64,000 nt of DNA from an uncultured Shimia sp. (GCF_947498095.1 NZ_CANMJE010000001.1:248001-312000), one strand, 5' to 3'; numbered from the stretch's first letter, positions 1-8,456 are shown. Numbers and translations: made by a program. Notes: generated from the letters alone by a model not told the origin.

Positions 1-1102
1 ACCGGCTGGGATAGCGTTCGGCAAAGAGGTTCAGCCCGGTCCCGTCGGGCATTGCCGCGGTCACAGCGCAAATCTTGTCGTCGCGGGCGGCTTCGTCCAC
101 CAGCGCATTGCCAAAGACCGAGGTATACGACGGCGCGTTGGACGGTGCCTTGTGCTGTTTGCCCGTCAGAACATCAAACTTGGCGGTGGCATGTCCCCGA
201 TCACGGGCATTTTCGGCGGGTGCATAGCCTTTGCCCTTTTTGGTGATGATATGCAGCATCACCGGCCCTGTGGCGCGTTGATGGATGGTCCGCAAGACGG
301 GCAAAAGCTGCTCCATATCGTGACCGTCGATGGGGCCGATGTAAGAAAACCCCAGTTCCTCGAACAGGGTGCCGCCAACGGCCATCCCCTTGATCATTTC
401 CTTGGCGCGCTTGGCGCCTTCGCGGAAAGGCTCCGGCAACAAAGAAACAGCCCCTTTGGCGGCGGCTTTCAGCTCTTGGAACGGGTCCCCGGCATAAAGC
501 CGCGAGAGATAAGCTGACATCGCGCCAACCGGCGGCGCAATCGACATGTCGTTGTCGTTCAGAACGACCAACAGCCGCTTGTCGAGATGTCCGGCATTGT
601 TCATCGCCTCATAGGCCATGCCAGCGCTGATCGACCCATCACCGATCACGGCAATCGCGTCACCCAGTCCACCCTCGCACTCCCCACCCAGATCGCGTGC
701 GACGGCAAAACCTAGGGCGGCTGAAATTGAGGTCGAAGAGTGCGCGGCACCGAACGGGTCATAGACACTCTCGCTGCGCTTGGTGAAACCAGACAGCCCG
801 TCCCTTTGACGAAGGGTGCGAATACGATCACGCCGACCGGTTAGAATTTTGTGCGGGTAACACTGGTGTCCGACATCCCAGATGATCTTATCCCGCGGCG
901 TGTCAAACACGGCGTGCAAGGCCACGGTCAGCTCGACAACACCCAGACCAGCGCCCAAATGCCCACCAGTTTCTGACACCGCCGACACGGTCTCTGCGCG
1001 TAGCTCATGCGCCAACTGTGTCAGTTCTGCATCGCTGAACTGTTTCAGATCCGCAGGGCGATCAACTTTGTCCAGCAGTGGGGTTTCGGGTTTGGCCGAC
1101 AT
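1..1102 (-). CDS. dxs: 1-deoxy-D-xylulose-5-phosphate synthase, N-terminal part
   Basis: The gene starts at ATG 1102 and runs leftward off the window edge, so only 367 codons are present and the C-terminal part (pyrimidine-binding and transketolase C domains) is outside. DXS condenses pyruvate and glyceraldehyde 3-phosphate with thiamin diphosphate, the first step of the MEP isoprenoid pathway in the cytoplasm. I translated the reading frame by hand. It shows GGHLG at residues 46-50, [10 protein letters not shown] from 76, the thiamin-diphosphate motif [12 protein letters not shown] from 154 and the LNDNDMSI stretch from 181, all typical of DXS rather than transketolase. It lies 18 bp downstream of ispA in the same direction, so the operon supplies both C5 precursors and their condensation. 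The identification is secure. Confidence 0.96.
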   Translation of the reverse strand, partial: MSAKPETPLLDKVDRPADLKQFSDAELTQLAHELRAETVSAVSETGGHLGAGLGVVELTVALHAVFDTPRDKIIWDVGHQCYPHKILTGRRDRIRTLRQRDGLSGFTKRSESVYDPFGAAHSSTSISAALGFAVARDLGGECEGGLGDAIAVIGDGSISAGMAYEAMNNAGHLDKRLLVVLNDNDMSIAPPVGAMSAYLSRLYAGDPFQELKAAAKGAVSLLPEPFREGAKRAKEMIKGMAVGGTLFEELGFSYIGPIDGHDMEQLLPVLRTIHQRATGPVMLHIITKKGKGYAPAENARDRGHATAKFDVLTGKQHKAPSNAPSYTSVFGNALVDEAARDDKICAVTAAMPDGTGLNLFAERYPSR

Positions 1103-1120
1103 CTGTCGCCCTTTCTGTCT

Positions 1121-1990
1121 TTAACTGTCGCGGGCAATAACGAAACGGGCCGCCTCCCGCAAGGTATCTGCCTGACCACCATACATGTCGAGCGCTGTGC
1201 AGGCATCCTCCACGAGGTCGCGGGCGCGGCGTTTCGCACCCTCAAGACCCAAGAGCGAGACAAAGGTCGCTTTGCCGGCATCAGCATCTTTTCCCACGGC
1301 TTTGCCGACCGTGGCGGCATCGCCTTCAATATCCAAGATGTCGTCGGCAATCTGGAAAGCAAGACCAAGATCTTCTGCATAGCGCTGCAGGGGGGCGGTA
1401 TCTGACTCTGCCATGACCGCTCCGGCCGTGGCCGACCACGCGATAAGTGCGCCGGTTTTGCCGGCCTGAAGCCGGGTGATTTCCTCGAGCGTCAAAGCCG
1501 TGGTGGCGGTTTCGGCCGCAATATCCAGCGCCTGCCCCAGAACCATGCCCTGGACCCCTGCGGCGCGGGCCAACCGAACGGTCAACTCGGCGCGAATGGC
1601 AGGGTTCGGGTGGCAATCTTGGTGGCTCACGCATTCAAAGGCAAAGCACTGCAAGGCGTCGCCCGCCAGAACGGCGGTGGTTTCGTCCCACTTTACATGC
1701 ACCGTGGGCTGGCCGCGGCGCAGATCATCGTCATCCATGCAGGGCAGGTCGTCATGCACGAGCGAATAGGCATGCATGGCCTCGATCGCTGTCGCGGGCC
1801 AGATCGACAAAGATGGGTCAACGCCGTGCAAACGGGCGCTTTCCATCACCAGAAACGCCCGCAGCCGTTTTCCACCCGCACTGGCATAATGCATAGCTTG
1901 CGCGACAGGTAACGCACCAAATGGCGCCATCGTGGCGTCCAGATGGGACTGCACCTGTGCCGCAACGTCTTTCAGGCAAGTCTGGAACAT
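1121..1990 (-). CDS. ispA: Farnesyl/short-chain polyprenyl diphosphate synthase
   Basis: This 289-residue all-alpha prenyltransferase adds isopentenyl diphosphate to allylic diphosphates, mainly giving farnesyl diphosphate for undecaprenol, ubiquinone and hopanoid or carotenoid synthesis. The first aspartate-rich motif, DDLPCMDDDD, is at residues 80-89 and the second, DDILD, at 216-220; GGKRLR is at 39-44. The insert between the first aspartates is the bacterial FPP-synthase form. Length matches the IspA family. Its ATG follows the xseB TAA without a gap, and dxs follows 18 bp downstream, so translation is probably coupled. Product chain length (FPP or GGPP) cannot be settled from sequence alone. 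Confidence 0.93.
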   Translation of the reverse strand: MFQTCLKDVAAQVQSHLDATMAPFGALPVAQAMHYASAGGKRLRAFLVMESARLHGVDPSLSIWPATAIEAMHAYSLVHDDLPCMDDDDLRRGQPTVHVKWDETTAVLAGDALQCFAFECVSHQDCHPNPAIRAELTVRLARAAGVQGMVLGQALDIAAETATTALTLEEITRLQAGKTGALIAWSATAGAVMAESDTAPLQRYAEDLGLAFQIADDILDIEGDAATVGKAVGKDADAGKATFVSLLGLEGAKRRARDLVEDACTALDMYGGQADTLREAARFVIARDS

Positions 1991-2233
1991 TTAGAGACCT
2001 TCGACAGGTTTCAACCCGGCGGGGTTGCCATCTCCATCCAGAGTAATGGCCGCCACCTTTTCTTCGGCTTCCTTGAGCTTTTCTTCGCACAGCTTTTTCA
2101 ACTTGGCACCGCGATCATAAAGCGCGATGGATTCGTCCAATGCCACGTCGCCGCGTTCAAGCTGGCCCACAACTTTTTCCAGTTCGGCCATAGCCTGTTC
2201 AAAGCTCAGTTCGCTTACGGGCGTGTCACTCAT
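1991..2233 (-). CDS. xseB: Exodeoxyribonuclease VII small subunit
   Basis: This 80-residue protein has the family length and pattern: an N-terminal SFEQAMAELEKVV helix, then LERGDVALDESIALYDRG and a charged helix. XseB binds XseA to form exonuclease VII, which degrades single-stranded DNA from both ends; xseA is not in the window. Its ATG overlaps the stop of the upstream deacetylase gene as ATGA, and its TAA abuts the ispA ATG, so it sits in the middle of a tightly packed operon. Co-occurrence of xseB with ispA and dxs is a common gene order in proteobacteria. Confidence 0.94.
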   Translation of the reverse strand: MSDTPVSELSFEQAMAELEKVVGQLERGDVALDESIALYDRGAKLKKLCEEKLKEAEEKVAAITLDGDGNPAGLKPVEGL

Positions 2234-3165
2234 GCGCCATTCTCCATCAATACGCTGACATGGGCGGCGGTCGCAGCCGCCAGTGCCGACAGATCATATC
2301 CGCCCTCAAGAGTCGAGACAACGCGGCCTTCGCAATGCTCGGCCGCCAGTTCACAGATTTTGCGCGTGAGCCATGCAAAGTCCTCAGTCGACCAATTGAG
2401 ATTGGCCAGAGGATCAGCCTCATGTGCGTCAAATCCGGCCGAGATAATAATCAGTTGCGGGTCAAAGCCCGCGATCACTGGCCAGACTTGCGCGTCATAG
2501 GTCGCACGCATCAGACGTCCATCGCTTTGCGGCGGCAGTGGCAGGTTGTGAATGTTGTTGTGGCCACCAGTTTCCTCGGGCATCCCCGTGCCCGGCCACA
2601 AGGGGTTCTGATGGCTGGAGAAGAACAGCGCACGCGGCTCGTTCCACAAGAGCGCCTGTGTGCCATTACCGTGATGCACATCGAAATCCACAAGGGCAAC
2701 GCGCTCTAGCCCGTGTCGCTCCATTGCATGGCGCGCCGCGATCGCCGCATTGCCGAACAGGCAAAAGCCCATAGGTGTCGATTGCTCCGCGTGGTGGCCC
2801 GGAGGGCGGCAGGCAACAAAGGCGTTTTTCACTTCACCAGACATCACCGCATCCACCGCGGCCACGCACCCGCCTACGGCGCGCCGTACCGCCTGAATCG
2901 ATCCGGGCGACATATGTGTGTCGCCATCAATCGCGCGGTTACCGGACTCTGGCTCGGCTGCGATCATTGCATCAAGATGAGATTGCGGGTGGCTGAGCAA
3001 GATATCGGCATCATTACAAAGCGGCGCCTCTCGGCGATCCAGAGGATCAAACTTGGAGTCCGAAAGTGCTGACGCAATGTACTCCAGTCGGGCAACCTGC
3101 TCGGGATGCCCCGGTGGTGTCCTGTGAGCCAAACAATCGGAATGCGTGAACAAGGCTGTGGTCAT
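2230..3165 (-). CDS. Histone deacetylase/acetylpolyamine amidohydrolase family protein
   Basis: This 311-residue zinc hydrolase belongs to the arginase/deacetylase fold. Visible signatures are PPGHHAE at 121-127, DFDVHHGNGTQ at 160-170 with likely zinc ligands Asp162 and His164, and SAGFDAH at 242-248 with the third ligand Asp246. The general family removes acetyl groups from acetyl-lysine, acetylpolyamines or other small amides in the cytoplasm. With no histones expected here, a small-molecule amide or acetylated protein is the likelier substrate, and I cannot choose. It is the first gene of the block that continues with xseB, ispA and dxs and overlaps xseB by 4 bp. The RBS AGGGGAC precedes the ATG. 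Confidence 0.88.
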   Translation of the reverse strand: MTTALFTHSDCLAHRTPPGHPEQVARLEYIASALSDSKFDPLDRREAPLCNDADILLSHPQSHLDAMIAAEPESGNRAIDGDTHMSPGSIQAVRRAVGGCVAAVDAVMSGEVKNAFVACRPPGHHAEQSTPMGFCLFGNAAIAARHAMERHGLERVALVDFDVHHGNGTQALLWNEPRALFFSSHQNPLWPGTGMPEETGGHNNIHNLPLPPQSDGRLMRATYDAQVWPVIAGFDPQLIIISAGFDAHEADPLANLNWSTEDFAWLTRKICELAAEHCEGRVVSTLEGGYDLSALAAATAAHVSVLMENGA

Positions 3166-3181
3166 GACGTCCCCTGCTTCA

Positions 3182-3212
3182 TTTTGCTAAAATACTCTCG
3201 CCGAAGGCATTA
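3182..3212 (-). repeat. Intergenic element GCCTTCGGCGAGAGTATTTT, copy 1
   Basis: The short gap between petR and the deacetylase gene holds, on the minus strand, a small GCC-TTC-GGC hairpin followed by GAGAGTATTTTAGC. A related sequence (GCCGACGGAGAGTATTCC) lies at about 49504-49524 in front of another leftward gene. I recall similar strings between genes in Rhodobacteraceae, but that is memory, not a search. It may be a terminator or processing element. Confidence 0.35.
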
Positions 3213-3215
3213 AAA

Positions 3216-3917
3216 TCAATCCGGGGCCAGCATGTATCCGGCACCCCGAACGGTTTGCAGATACCTCGGTTGTTTGGGGTCTGCTTCGATCTTGCGACGC
3301 AGGCGTGTGATCTGTACGTCTACCGCGCGCTCTTGGGCCTGACCGCCATCCCGGCCGAGGTCTTCGACCAGTTTGGTCCGGCTGACAGGCTCGGAGGGGG
3401 TGGCCGAAAAGATCTTCATCAGCTGACTTTCGGTGGCCGTGAGACGCACGATCTCATCACCCTGCCACATCTCGCCACGCTCAATGTCATAGCGAATGGA
3501 GCCCAGATGCAGAACCTTTGGCACGGCATCGGTTTCGGTCACTTCAGGCATCCGCCGTAAGATTGCGTTGATCCTGAGAAGCAGCTCTTTGGGTTCAAAC
3601 GGCTTGGGCAAATAGTCATCCGCCCCCGCCTCAAGTCCTTTGATCCGATCTTCGGTTTCGCCTTTGGCTGTAAGCAACATGATCGGGGTGGTGGAGGTTT
3701 CCCGAATGGCGCGGGTCAGGCTCATGCCGTCTTCACCCGGCATCATCACATCCAGAACGATCATGTCAAAATCGAGCCCCGACAGGATACGCCGGGCATG
3801 GGCCGCGTCGCGCGCAGATGTCACGAGAAACCCGTTGCGCACGAGAAACTTTTTCAAAAGCTCGCGGATGCGTTCGTCATCATCCACAATCAACAGATGG
3901 GGGTCGACATCACTCAT
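3216..3917 (-). CDS. petR: OmpR-family response regulator, PetR-like
   Basis: This 233-residue two-domain regulator has a receiver domain (about 1-125) with the acidic pocket at Asp12-14, phospho-acceptor Asp56, Thr83 and Lys105, and a C-terminal winged-helix DNA-binding domain (about 135-230) ending QTVRGAGYML. The gene overlaps the upstream MarR-type gene by 4 bp. A MarR-type gene overlapping an OmpR-type regulator is the known petP-petR arrangement of Rhodobacter capsulatus, where the pair is needed for cytochrome bc1 expression. The symbol rests on that arrangement and general resemblance. No histidine kinase gene is adjacent and no petABC genes follow. Confidence 0.85.
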   Translation of the reverse strand: MSDVDPHLLIVDDDERIRELLKKFLVRNGFLVTSARDAAHARRILSGLDFDMIVLDVMMPGEDGMSLTRAIRETSTTPIMLLTAKGETEDRIKGLEAGADDYLPKPFEPKELLLRINAILRRMPEVTETDAVPKVLHLGSIRYDIERGEMWQGDEIVRLTATESQLMKIFSATPSEPVSRTKLVEDLGRDGGQAQERAVDVQITRLRRKIEADPKQPRYLQTVRGAGYMLAPD

Positions 3918-4450
3918 TGGCCGCTTTCCCTCAGGCTCACATAGCGGCGACGCATCTCGCCATCCATCATCGCTTCGAGCACGCGGCGGAAGCCGGCTAC
4001 GGCCTCAGGGCCAGCATCTCGATAGGCCGCGCGCATACGGGCGCGTTGAGCGTCAGACAGGCGGTTTTCCAAGGCCTCTCCAGACTCAGTCAGAAACAGG
4101 TTGCGCTCGCGGCGATCCGAGGGGCCAACCCGGCTTTCGACCAGACCATCTTCGATCAACGTGCGCAGAACTCGGTTGAGCGATTGCTTAGTCACCCCAA
4201 GAATTTCCAACAGATTGGTCACGGTTGTACCTGGCGCCCGTTTGATAAAGTGGATCGCCCTGTGATGCGCGCGCCCATAGGCCATCGTTGCTAGGATACG
4301 GTCAGGATCAGCGGTGAAGCCGCGATAGGCAAAGTACATCGCCTCGATCCCTTGCCGCAATTGTTCGTCAGTCAGATAGAGGAGGCTTTCGCCGCTGGTC
4401 GTTTCCGGCATCAACACGTACCAATCACATATTGCCTGTTTAAGCGTCAC
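3914..4450 (-). CDS. petP: MarR-family regulator, PetP-like
   Basis: This 178-residue protein has a MarR-type winged helix at about 55-125 (TNLLEILGVTKQSLNRVLRT helix-turn-helix, wing DRRER at 112-116). It overlaps petR by 4 bp, which suggests coupled translation and a joint function with that response regulator. The longest frame starts with GTG at 4450. ATG at 4411 (MPETTSGE) is an alternative, and neither has a convincing Shine-Dalgarno sequence, so the true N-terminus is uncertain. The 128-bp upstream region is shared with divergent ilvE. Ligand and target promoters are unknown. Confidence 0.82.
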   Translation of the reverse strand: MTLKQAICDWYVLMPETTSGESLLYLTDEQLRQGIEAMYFAYRGFTADPDRILATMAYGRAHHRAIHFIKRAPGTTVTNLLEILGVTKQSLNRVLRTLIEDGLVESRVGPSDRRERNLFLTESGEALENRLSDAQRARMRAAYRDAGPEAVAGFRRVLEAMMDGEMRRRYVSLRESGQ

Positions 4451-4465
4451 AATACGTCAGCTTTG

Positions 4466-4494
4466 TTGACACTCCAAGCGTGAACTGATAGCGA
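4466..4494 (+). promoter_or_regulatory. Candidate promoter for ilvE
   Basis: A perfect TTGACA at 4466-4471 is followed after 17 bp by TAGCGA, a weak -10 match. It lies in the divergent petP-ilvE region. The same region carries two direct copies of GCGCAACAT at 4507-4515 and 4539-4547, 32 bp apart, which could be regulator sites. Confidence 0.35.
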
Positions 4495-4578
4495 CTCTCA
4501 GATTTTGCGCAACATTATGTCCGATTCGGCCCTATCACGCGCAACATATGCAAATAGACCTATACTGGAGGACGAGCC

Positions 4579-5448
4579 ATGTCTGGTTCATATGATGATC
4601 GTGACGGCACGATCTGGATGGATGGAGAGTTTGTCAATTGGCGGGACGCCAATGTCCACATCCTGTCACATGCCATGCACTACGCAAGCTCGGTGTTTGA
4701 GGGCGAGCGCGCCTATAACGGCAAGATTTTCAAAAGCCGCGAACACTCAGAGCGCCTGATTGCTTCGGCCGAAGCGCTCGACATGCCGATGCCTTACTCG
4801 GTAGACGAAATCGAAGCGGCCAAAGAAGCAACGCTCAAGGAATCCGGCCTGACCGACGCCTATGTGCGCGCGTTGGTCTGGCGTGGATCCGGTGAAGACA
4901 TGGGCGTGGCCTCGGCCAAGAACCCCGTGCGCATGGCCATCGCTGTGTGGCCGTGGGGCGCCTATTACGGTGACGCCAAAATGCAGGGCGCCAAGCTGGA
5001 CATCGCCGAGTGGAAACGTCCCAGCCCTGAAACTATTCCGGTCCATGCCAAGGCGGCGGGCCTCTACATGATCTGCACCATCTCCAAGCACAAAGCCGAA
5101 GCCAAAGGGTGTTCGGACGCGTTGTTCATGGACTGGCGTGGCTATGTTGCCGAAGCCACGGGCGCCAACGTGTTTTTTGTGAAGGATGGCGAGGTGCACA
5201 CACCTCTGGCCGATTGCTTCCTGAACGGTATCACCCGCCAGACTGTCATCCAGATGCTGAAAGACAAGGGCATCACGGTCAATGAACGCCGGATCAAGCC
5301 CGAGGAAATGGCAGATTTCGAACAGTGCTGGTTGACCGGCACCGCTGCCGAAGTGACCCCGGTTGGTCAGATCGGTGAGTACACTTTTGAAGTCGGTGAC
5401 ATCACCCGTGAGATCGCGGAAGATTACGAAAAACTCGTCCGGTCCTAA
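4579..5448 (+). CDS. ilvE: Branched-chain amino acid aminotransferase (class IV)
   Basis: This 289-residue PLP enzyme of fold type IV transfers the amino group between glutamate and branched-chain 2-oxo acids, the last step of valine, leucine and isoleucine synthesis and first of their breakdown. Visible are HAMHYASSVFEGERAY at 31-46, the likely PLP lysine Lys158 in VHAKAAGLYM, and the C-terminal WLTGTAAEVTPV loop that holds the phosphate. GGAG at 4567-4570 precedes the ATG at normal spacing. D-amino-acid or aromatic class IV transaminases are possible alternatives, but the motif set fits IlvE best. citF follows after 5 bp, probably on the same transcript. A long antisense frame over this gene is not real. 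Confidence 0.93.
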   Translation: MSGSYDDRDGTIWMDGEFVNWRDANVHILSHAMHYASSVFEGERAYNGKIFKSREHSERLIASAEALDMPMPYSVDEIEAAKEATLKESGLTDAYVRALVWRGSGEDMGVASAKNPVRMAIAVWPWGAYYGDAKMQGAKLDIAEWKRPSPETIPVHAKAAGLYMICTISKHKAEAKGCSDALFMDWRGYVAEATGANVFFVKDGEVHTPLADCFLNGITRQTVIQMLKDKGITVNERRIKPEEMADFEQCWLTGTAAEVTPVGQIGEYTFEVGDITREIAEDYEKLVRS

Positions 5449-5453
5449 GCCAA

Positions 5454-6950
5454 GTGGCAGACCTGCCGACATACATTGATGGTTACGGCCCCGTGCGCGC
5501 ATTCGCCGGGACCGTTTCGTCTCTAATACCGCCCAAAAGACCCCGATCGCCCGTCGAACCGCGACATACAGCGACGCTGACGGATGCCATTCGCGAGGCT
5601 GGACTGCGCAGCGGTGCAACGATTTCGTTTCACCACCATCTGCGCAATGGCGATGATGTCATGCGACAGGTTTTGATGGCCTGCCAAGCGCTCGGGCTGA
5701 GCAATCTTCACATCGCACCGTCTTCGCTATTTCCCTGTCATGCCAGCCTGATCCCGTTTCTTGAGGATGAAACCGTCACGCGCGTCACCACCTCATACAT
5801 GAATGGGCCCCTAGCGGATGCCATCAAGGCGGGCAAGCTGCGCAATCCGGCAGTTCTTCAAACCCACGGCGGTCGTGCCTATGCTATTGAAAGCGGGCAG
5901 CTGGCCATAGATGCGGCCTTTGTTGCGGTCCCTGCGGTGGACAAGGCAGGCAACCTGACCGGTGCCGCAGGGCCAGAGGCTTGTGGTCCGTTGGGATATG
6001 CCATGGTCGATGCCGCCCATGCGGAGCACGTGATTGCCGTGACGGATCATCTGACTGACAGGTTGCCGCGTATCTGCATCCCCGCTGGCCAAGTTGATAA
6101 GATCGTACGGGTCAAATCCATTGGCTCCGCCTCAGAGATTGTGTCTGGCACAACCGGGCGAGTGCCGTCTGCCAATGGCCTAAAGATCGCGGATTTGACG
6201 GCACAGCTGATTGAAGCGTCGGGGCTGTTACGGGATGGGTTCTCTTTTCAAACCGGCGCCGGTGCTACATCTTTGGCGGTTGCCAAAGCTCTTGAGCCAA
6301 TCATGCAGGCCAACAAGGTCGTTGGCGGTTTTGCCGCCGGCGGCGTTACGGGGCCGCTGGTGCAGATGCACGACCAAGGCCTGTTTCGCGAGATATGGGA
6401 TGTGCAGGCCTTTGATCTTAAAGCCGTACAGTCTTATGCCAACGATCCCGACCATCACGCGATGTCGGCCGCGCACTATGCCAGCCCGGCCCGCAAAGAC
6501 GCTATTGCCAACAAGCTCGACGTGATGATCCTTGGCGCGGCCGAAGTAGATATCAACTTCAACGTCAATGTCACAACCACCAGCACAGGGCGTATCATTG
6601 GCGGATCAGGCGGGCATGCGGACACCGCAGCGGGCGCCAAACTGCCCATTGTCACGACAACGCTCACTGCTGGCGGGTTTCCCAAGATCGTCAAGGATCT
6701 GGCCTGTTTGACCACACCCGGTCAAACAATCGGCGCGGTTGTAACCGAGGCAGGGATCGCTGTGCACCCCTCACGTTCCGAATTGGCAAAACATGCTCAA
6801 GCGGCGGGCCTACCGGTCCTGTCCATGGACGAATTAAGGGCGTTGGCCGCAGCAGAAGCAGCGCCGTGCAATCCAGAAAACATGTCTACGCGGATCGTTG
6901 CAATCTGCGAGTACAGGGACGGTTCGGTTCTGGACGTAGTACGGCTCTAA
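5454..6950 (+). CDS. citF: Citrate lyase alpha subunit (citrate CoA-transferase) homologue
   Basis: This 498-residue protein resembles CitF, which swaps acetyl for citryl on the lyase acyl carrier: IDGYGPVRAFAG near the N-terminus, SFHHHLRNGD at about 58-67, an ESGQ stretch and QTGAGATSLAVAK in the middle, and GRIIGGSGGHADTAAGAK near 380-400. Length is usual for CitF. The start is GTG 5454, five bases after the ilvE stop, with no clear RBS; no in-frame ATG lies nearby, so coupling to ilvE is likely. No citC, citD, citE, citG or citrate transporter gene is in the window. Without those partners the usual lyase complex cannot form from local genes. It may be a stand-alone CoA-transferase. The stop overlaps the convergent EamA gene by 4 bp. 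Confidence 0.85.
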   Translation: MADLPTYIDGYGPVRAFAGTVSSLIPPKRPRSPVEPRHTATLTDAIREAGLRSGATISFHHHLRNGDDVMRQVLMACQALGLSNLHIAPSSLFPCHASLIPFLEDETVTRVTTSYMNGPLADAIKAGKLRNPAVLQTHGGRAYAIESGQLAIDAAFVAVPAVDKAGNLTGAAGPEACGPLGYAMVDAAHAEHVIAVTDHLTDRLPRICIPAGQVDKIVRVKSIGSASEIVSGTTGRVPSANGLKIADLTAQLIEASGLLRDGFSFQTGAGATSLAVAKALEPIMQANKVVGGFAAGGVTGPLVQMHDQGLFREIWDVQAFDLKAVQSYANDPDHHAMSAAHYASPARKDAIANKLDVMILGAAEVDINFNVNVTTTSTGRIIGGSGGHADTAAGAKLPIVTTTLTAGGFPKIVKDLACLTTPGQTIGAVVTEAGIAVHPSRSELAKHAQAAGLPVLSMDELRALAAAEAAPCNPENMSTRIVAICEYRDGSVLDVVRL

Positions 6951-7867
6951 CCCTGCGGAGTCAGGGTCTTTCGAGCCCCGCGTTTGAGGCCCAATTGGCG
7001 CTCACGCCATATAATCAGAACGCCTGCGCAGATGATCAGCGCAGCCCCTGCTAGCGTGTGAATTGTTGGTGTTTCGGCAAAGATGAAATACCCGATCACA
7101 ATCGCCAGCAGCATGGAGGCATAGTCAAACGGCGCCACTGTGGACGCAGGTGCAAAGCGATAGGCGGAGGTCAGAAAGATTTGTGCGATTCCCCCCAAGA
7201 GACCCGCAGCAACAAGCAAGAGCGCCTCGTATCCTGTAGGCATCACCCAGCCAAAAGGCAGGGTTAGTAACGACAACAGGGCGGAACTAAGCGTGAAGTA
7301 AAACACAATAGCCGAGGTTTTTTCGGTTTGAACCAAACGTCTAATATGAATCTGAGCCAGCGCCATGAAGGTTGCAGACCCCAGCGTAAGTACGGCCCCC
7401 AGTGCCGCCACTGCGTCTCGGTTCTCGCCACTCAGCGATGAAAGACGCGGGTAGAGCACGATCATCACGCCCAATAGACCCAACCCGACAGCGGACAGGC
7501 GGAACAAGCGCACCTGTTCGCCGAGGAACATCGCGGCAAATACGACAACTAGTAGCGGCGCGGCATAGCCTATTGCCGTGACTTCGGGCAACGACAAAAG
7601 GCCCAGCGCCGAAAAGCCAAGCGCCATAGCGGTTGTCCCAATGACACCACGCCAGAAGTGGCCCATGACGTTGTCTGTCTTGAGGCCGGTGCGCAACTCG
7701 CGGCGCAACAAAAGCCATCCAAAAATAACCGGCAGCGCAAAGATGGAGCGAAAGAAGACCGCCTCACCCGGAGGCACATGCGCCGAAGCGGCCTTGATGC
7801 AGCTTGCCATAATCGAAAACAGCAGAACCGAGATCAGTTTCAGTGCGATACCGCGGATTGGGTTCAT
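6947..7867 (-). CDS. EamA/DMT-family transporter
   Basis: This 306-residue inner-membrane protein has about ten hydrophobic segments arranged as two EamA repeats, the drug/metabolite transporter layout. The substrate cannot be read from sequence; members export amino acids, metabolites or drugs. The gene starts 30 bp after the end of the upstream MarR gene on the same strand, so the two probably form an operon in which the regulator controls the exporter. A GAGAG stretch precedes the ATG. The 3' end overlaps citF on the opposite strand by 4 bp. Confidence 0.88.
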   Translation of the reverse strand: MNPIRGIALKLISVLLFSIMASCIKAASAHVPPGEAVFFRSIFALPVIFGWLLLRRELRTGLKTDNVMGHFWRGVIGTTAMALGFSALGLLSLPEVTAIGYAAPLLVVVFAAMFLGEQVRLFRLSAVGLGLLGVMIVLYPRLSSLSGENRDAVAALGAVLTLGSATFMALAQIHIRRLVQTEKTSAIVFYFTLSSALLSLLTLPFGWVMPTGYEALLLVAAGLLGGIAQIFLTSAYRFAPASTVAPFDYASMLLAIVIGYFIFAETPTIHTLAGAALIICAGVLIIWRERQLGLKRGARKTLTPQG

Positions 7868-7897
7868 GTTGAGATCTCTCGATCAGGGCCTGGGGTG

Positions 7898-8419
7898 TTA
7901 ATCATCGGTGGTATCGTCTGCCAGAGTGTCCAGATTGGACAGGAAGCGCGCAAGATAGTCTGTGAATTGCTCGACCTCGGCTTTGCTGAACCCGGTCAAT
8001 AACTGCCGTTGCCGCTCAAGCGCGACGATCAGTATTTCGTCGTGCATCCGGGCCCCCGCGGGAGTCAAGGTCCAGTCTTTCCGGCGCTCATCCGGCCCAG
8101 AGGCTTTGGCCGAAACCAGATTCATTTTTTCGAGCCTTTGCAGGCTGCGGCTTACCGCGGCCTTGTCGATCCCGATAGTTTTTGCGGCGTGTGAAACACT
8201 GCTGCCGGGCTCGCGTGACAGCATGACCAGCATGCGCCAGTCCATGGCACCAATACCGAACTGCTTTTGATAATACCGTGCGGCATTGCGCGTGAAACGA
8301 TTGGCCGCAAAGTTCAAAAGCACCGTTGGCGTGCGCCGAAAGCTTAACGTACGACGCGCAGGACTCGACTCACTGTCGTTCGGATCTATCAGGAAAAGGG
8401 CATCATCAAGTTCGCTCAT
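7898..8419 (-). CDS. MarR-family transcriptional regulator
   Basis: This 173-residue protein has the MarR fold: a helix-turn-helix at about 73-100 (VSHAAKTIGIDKAAVSRSLQ) and a wing with DERRKDWTLTPAG. Such proteins act as dimers and usually repress their own and a divergent operon until a ligand binds. It is divergent from the P450 gene and upstream of the EamA gene. Two identical 16-bp dyads lie between its start and the P450 start, the best candidates for its binding sites. A possible leftward promoter (TTGTCA, 17 bp, TAGTCT) would start transcription almost at the ATG. Ligand unknown. Confidence 0.88.
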   Translation of the reverse strand: MSELDDALFLIDPNDSESSPARRTLSFRRTPTVLLNFAANRFTRNAARYYQKQFGIGAMDWRMLVMLSREPGSSVSHAAKTIGIDKAAVSRSLQRLEKMNLVSAKASGPDERRKDWTLTPAGARMHDEILIVALERQRQLLTGFSKAEVEQFTDYLARFLSNLDTLADDTTDD

Positions 8420-8440
8420 CTGGACAGACTAAACCCCAGT

Positions 8441-8456
8441 TGTTGACATGACAACA
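8441..8456. promoter_or_regulatory. MarR-type operator O1, TGTTGACATGACAACA
   Basis: This near-perfect dyad (TGTTG/CAACA arms around a CATG centre) is repeated exactly at 8477-8492, 36 bp away start to start. It lies 22 bp upstream of the MarR start codon and contains a perfect TTGACA -35 box for rightward transcription. Position, identity of the copies and symmetry support an operator for the adjacent MarR protein; binding itself is inferred. Confidence 0.7.

Noticed and set aside
4747-5619. 290-residue frame on the minus strand
   Set aside because: Antisense to ilvE and the start of citF, both clearly real; biased codon composition explains the long frame.
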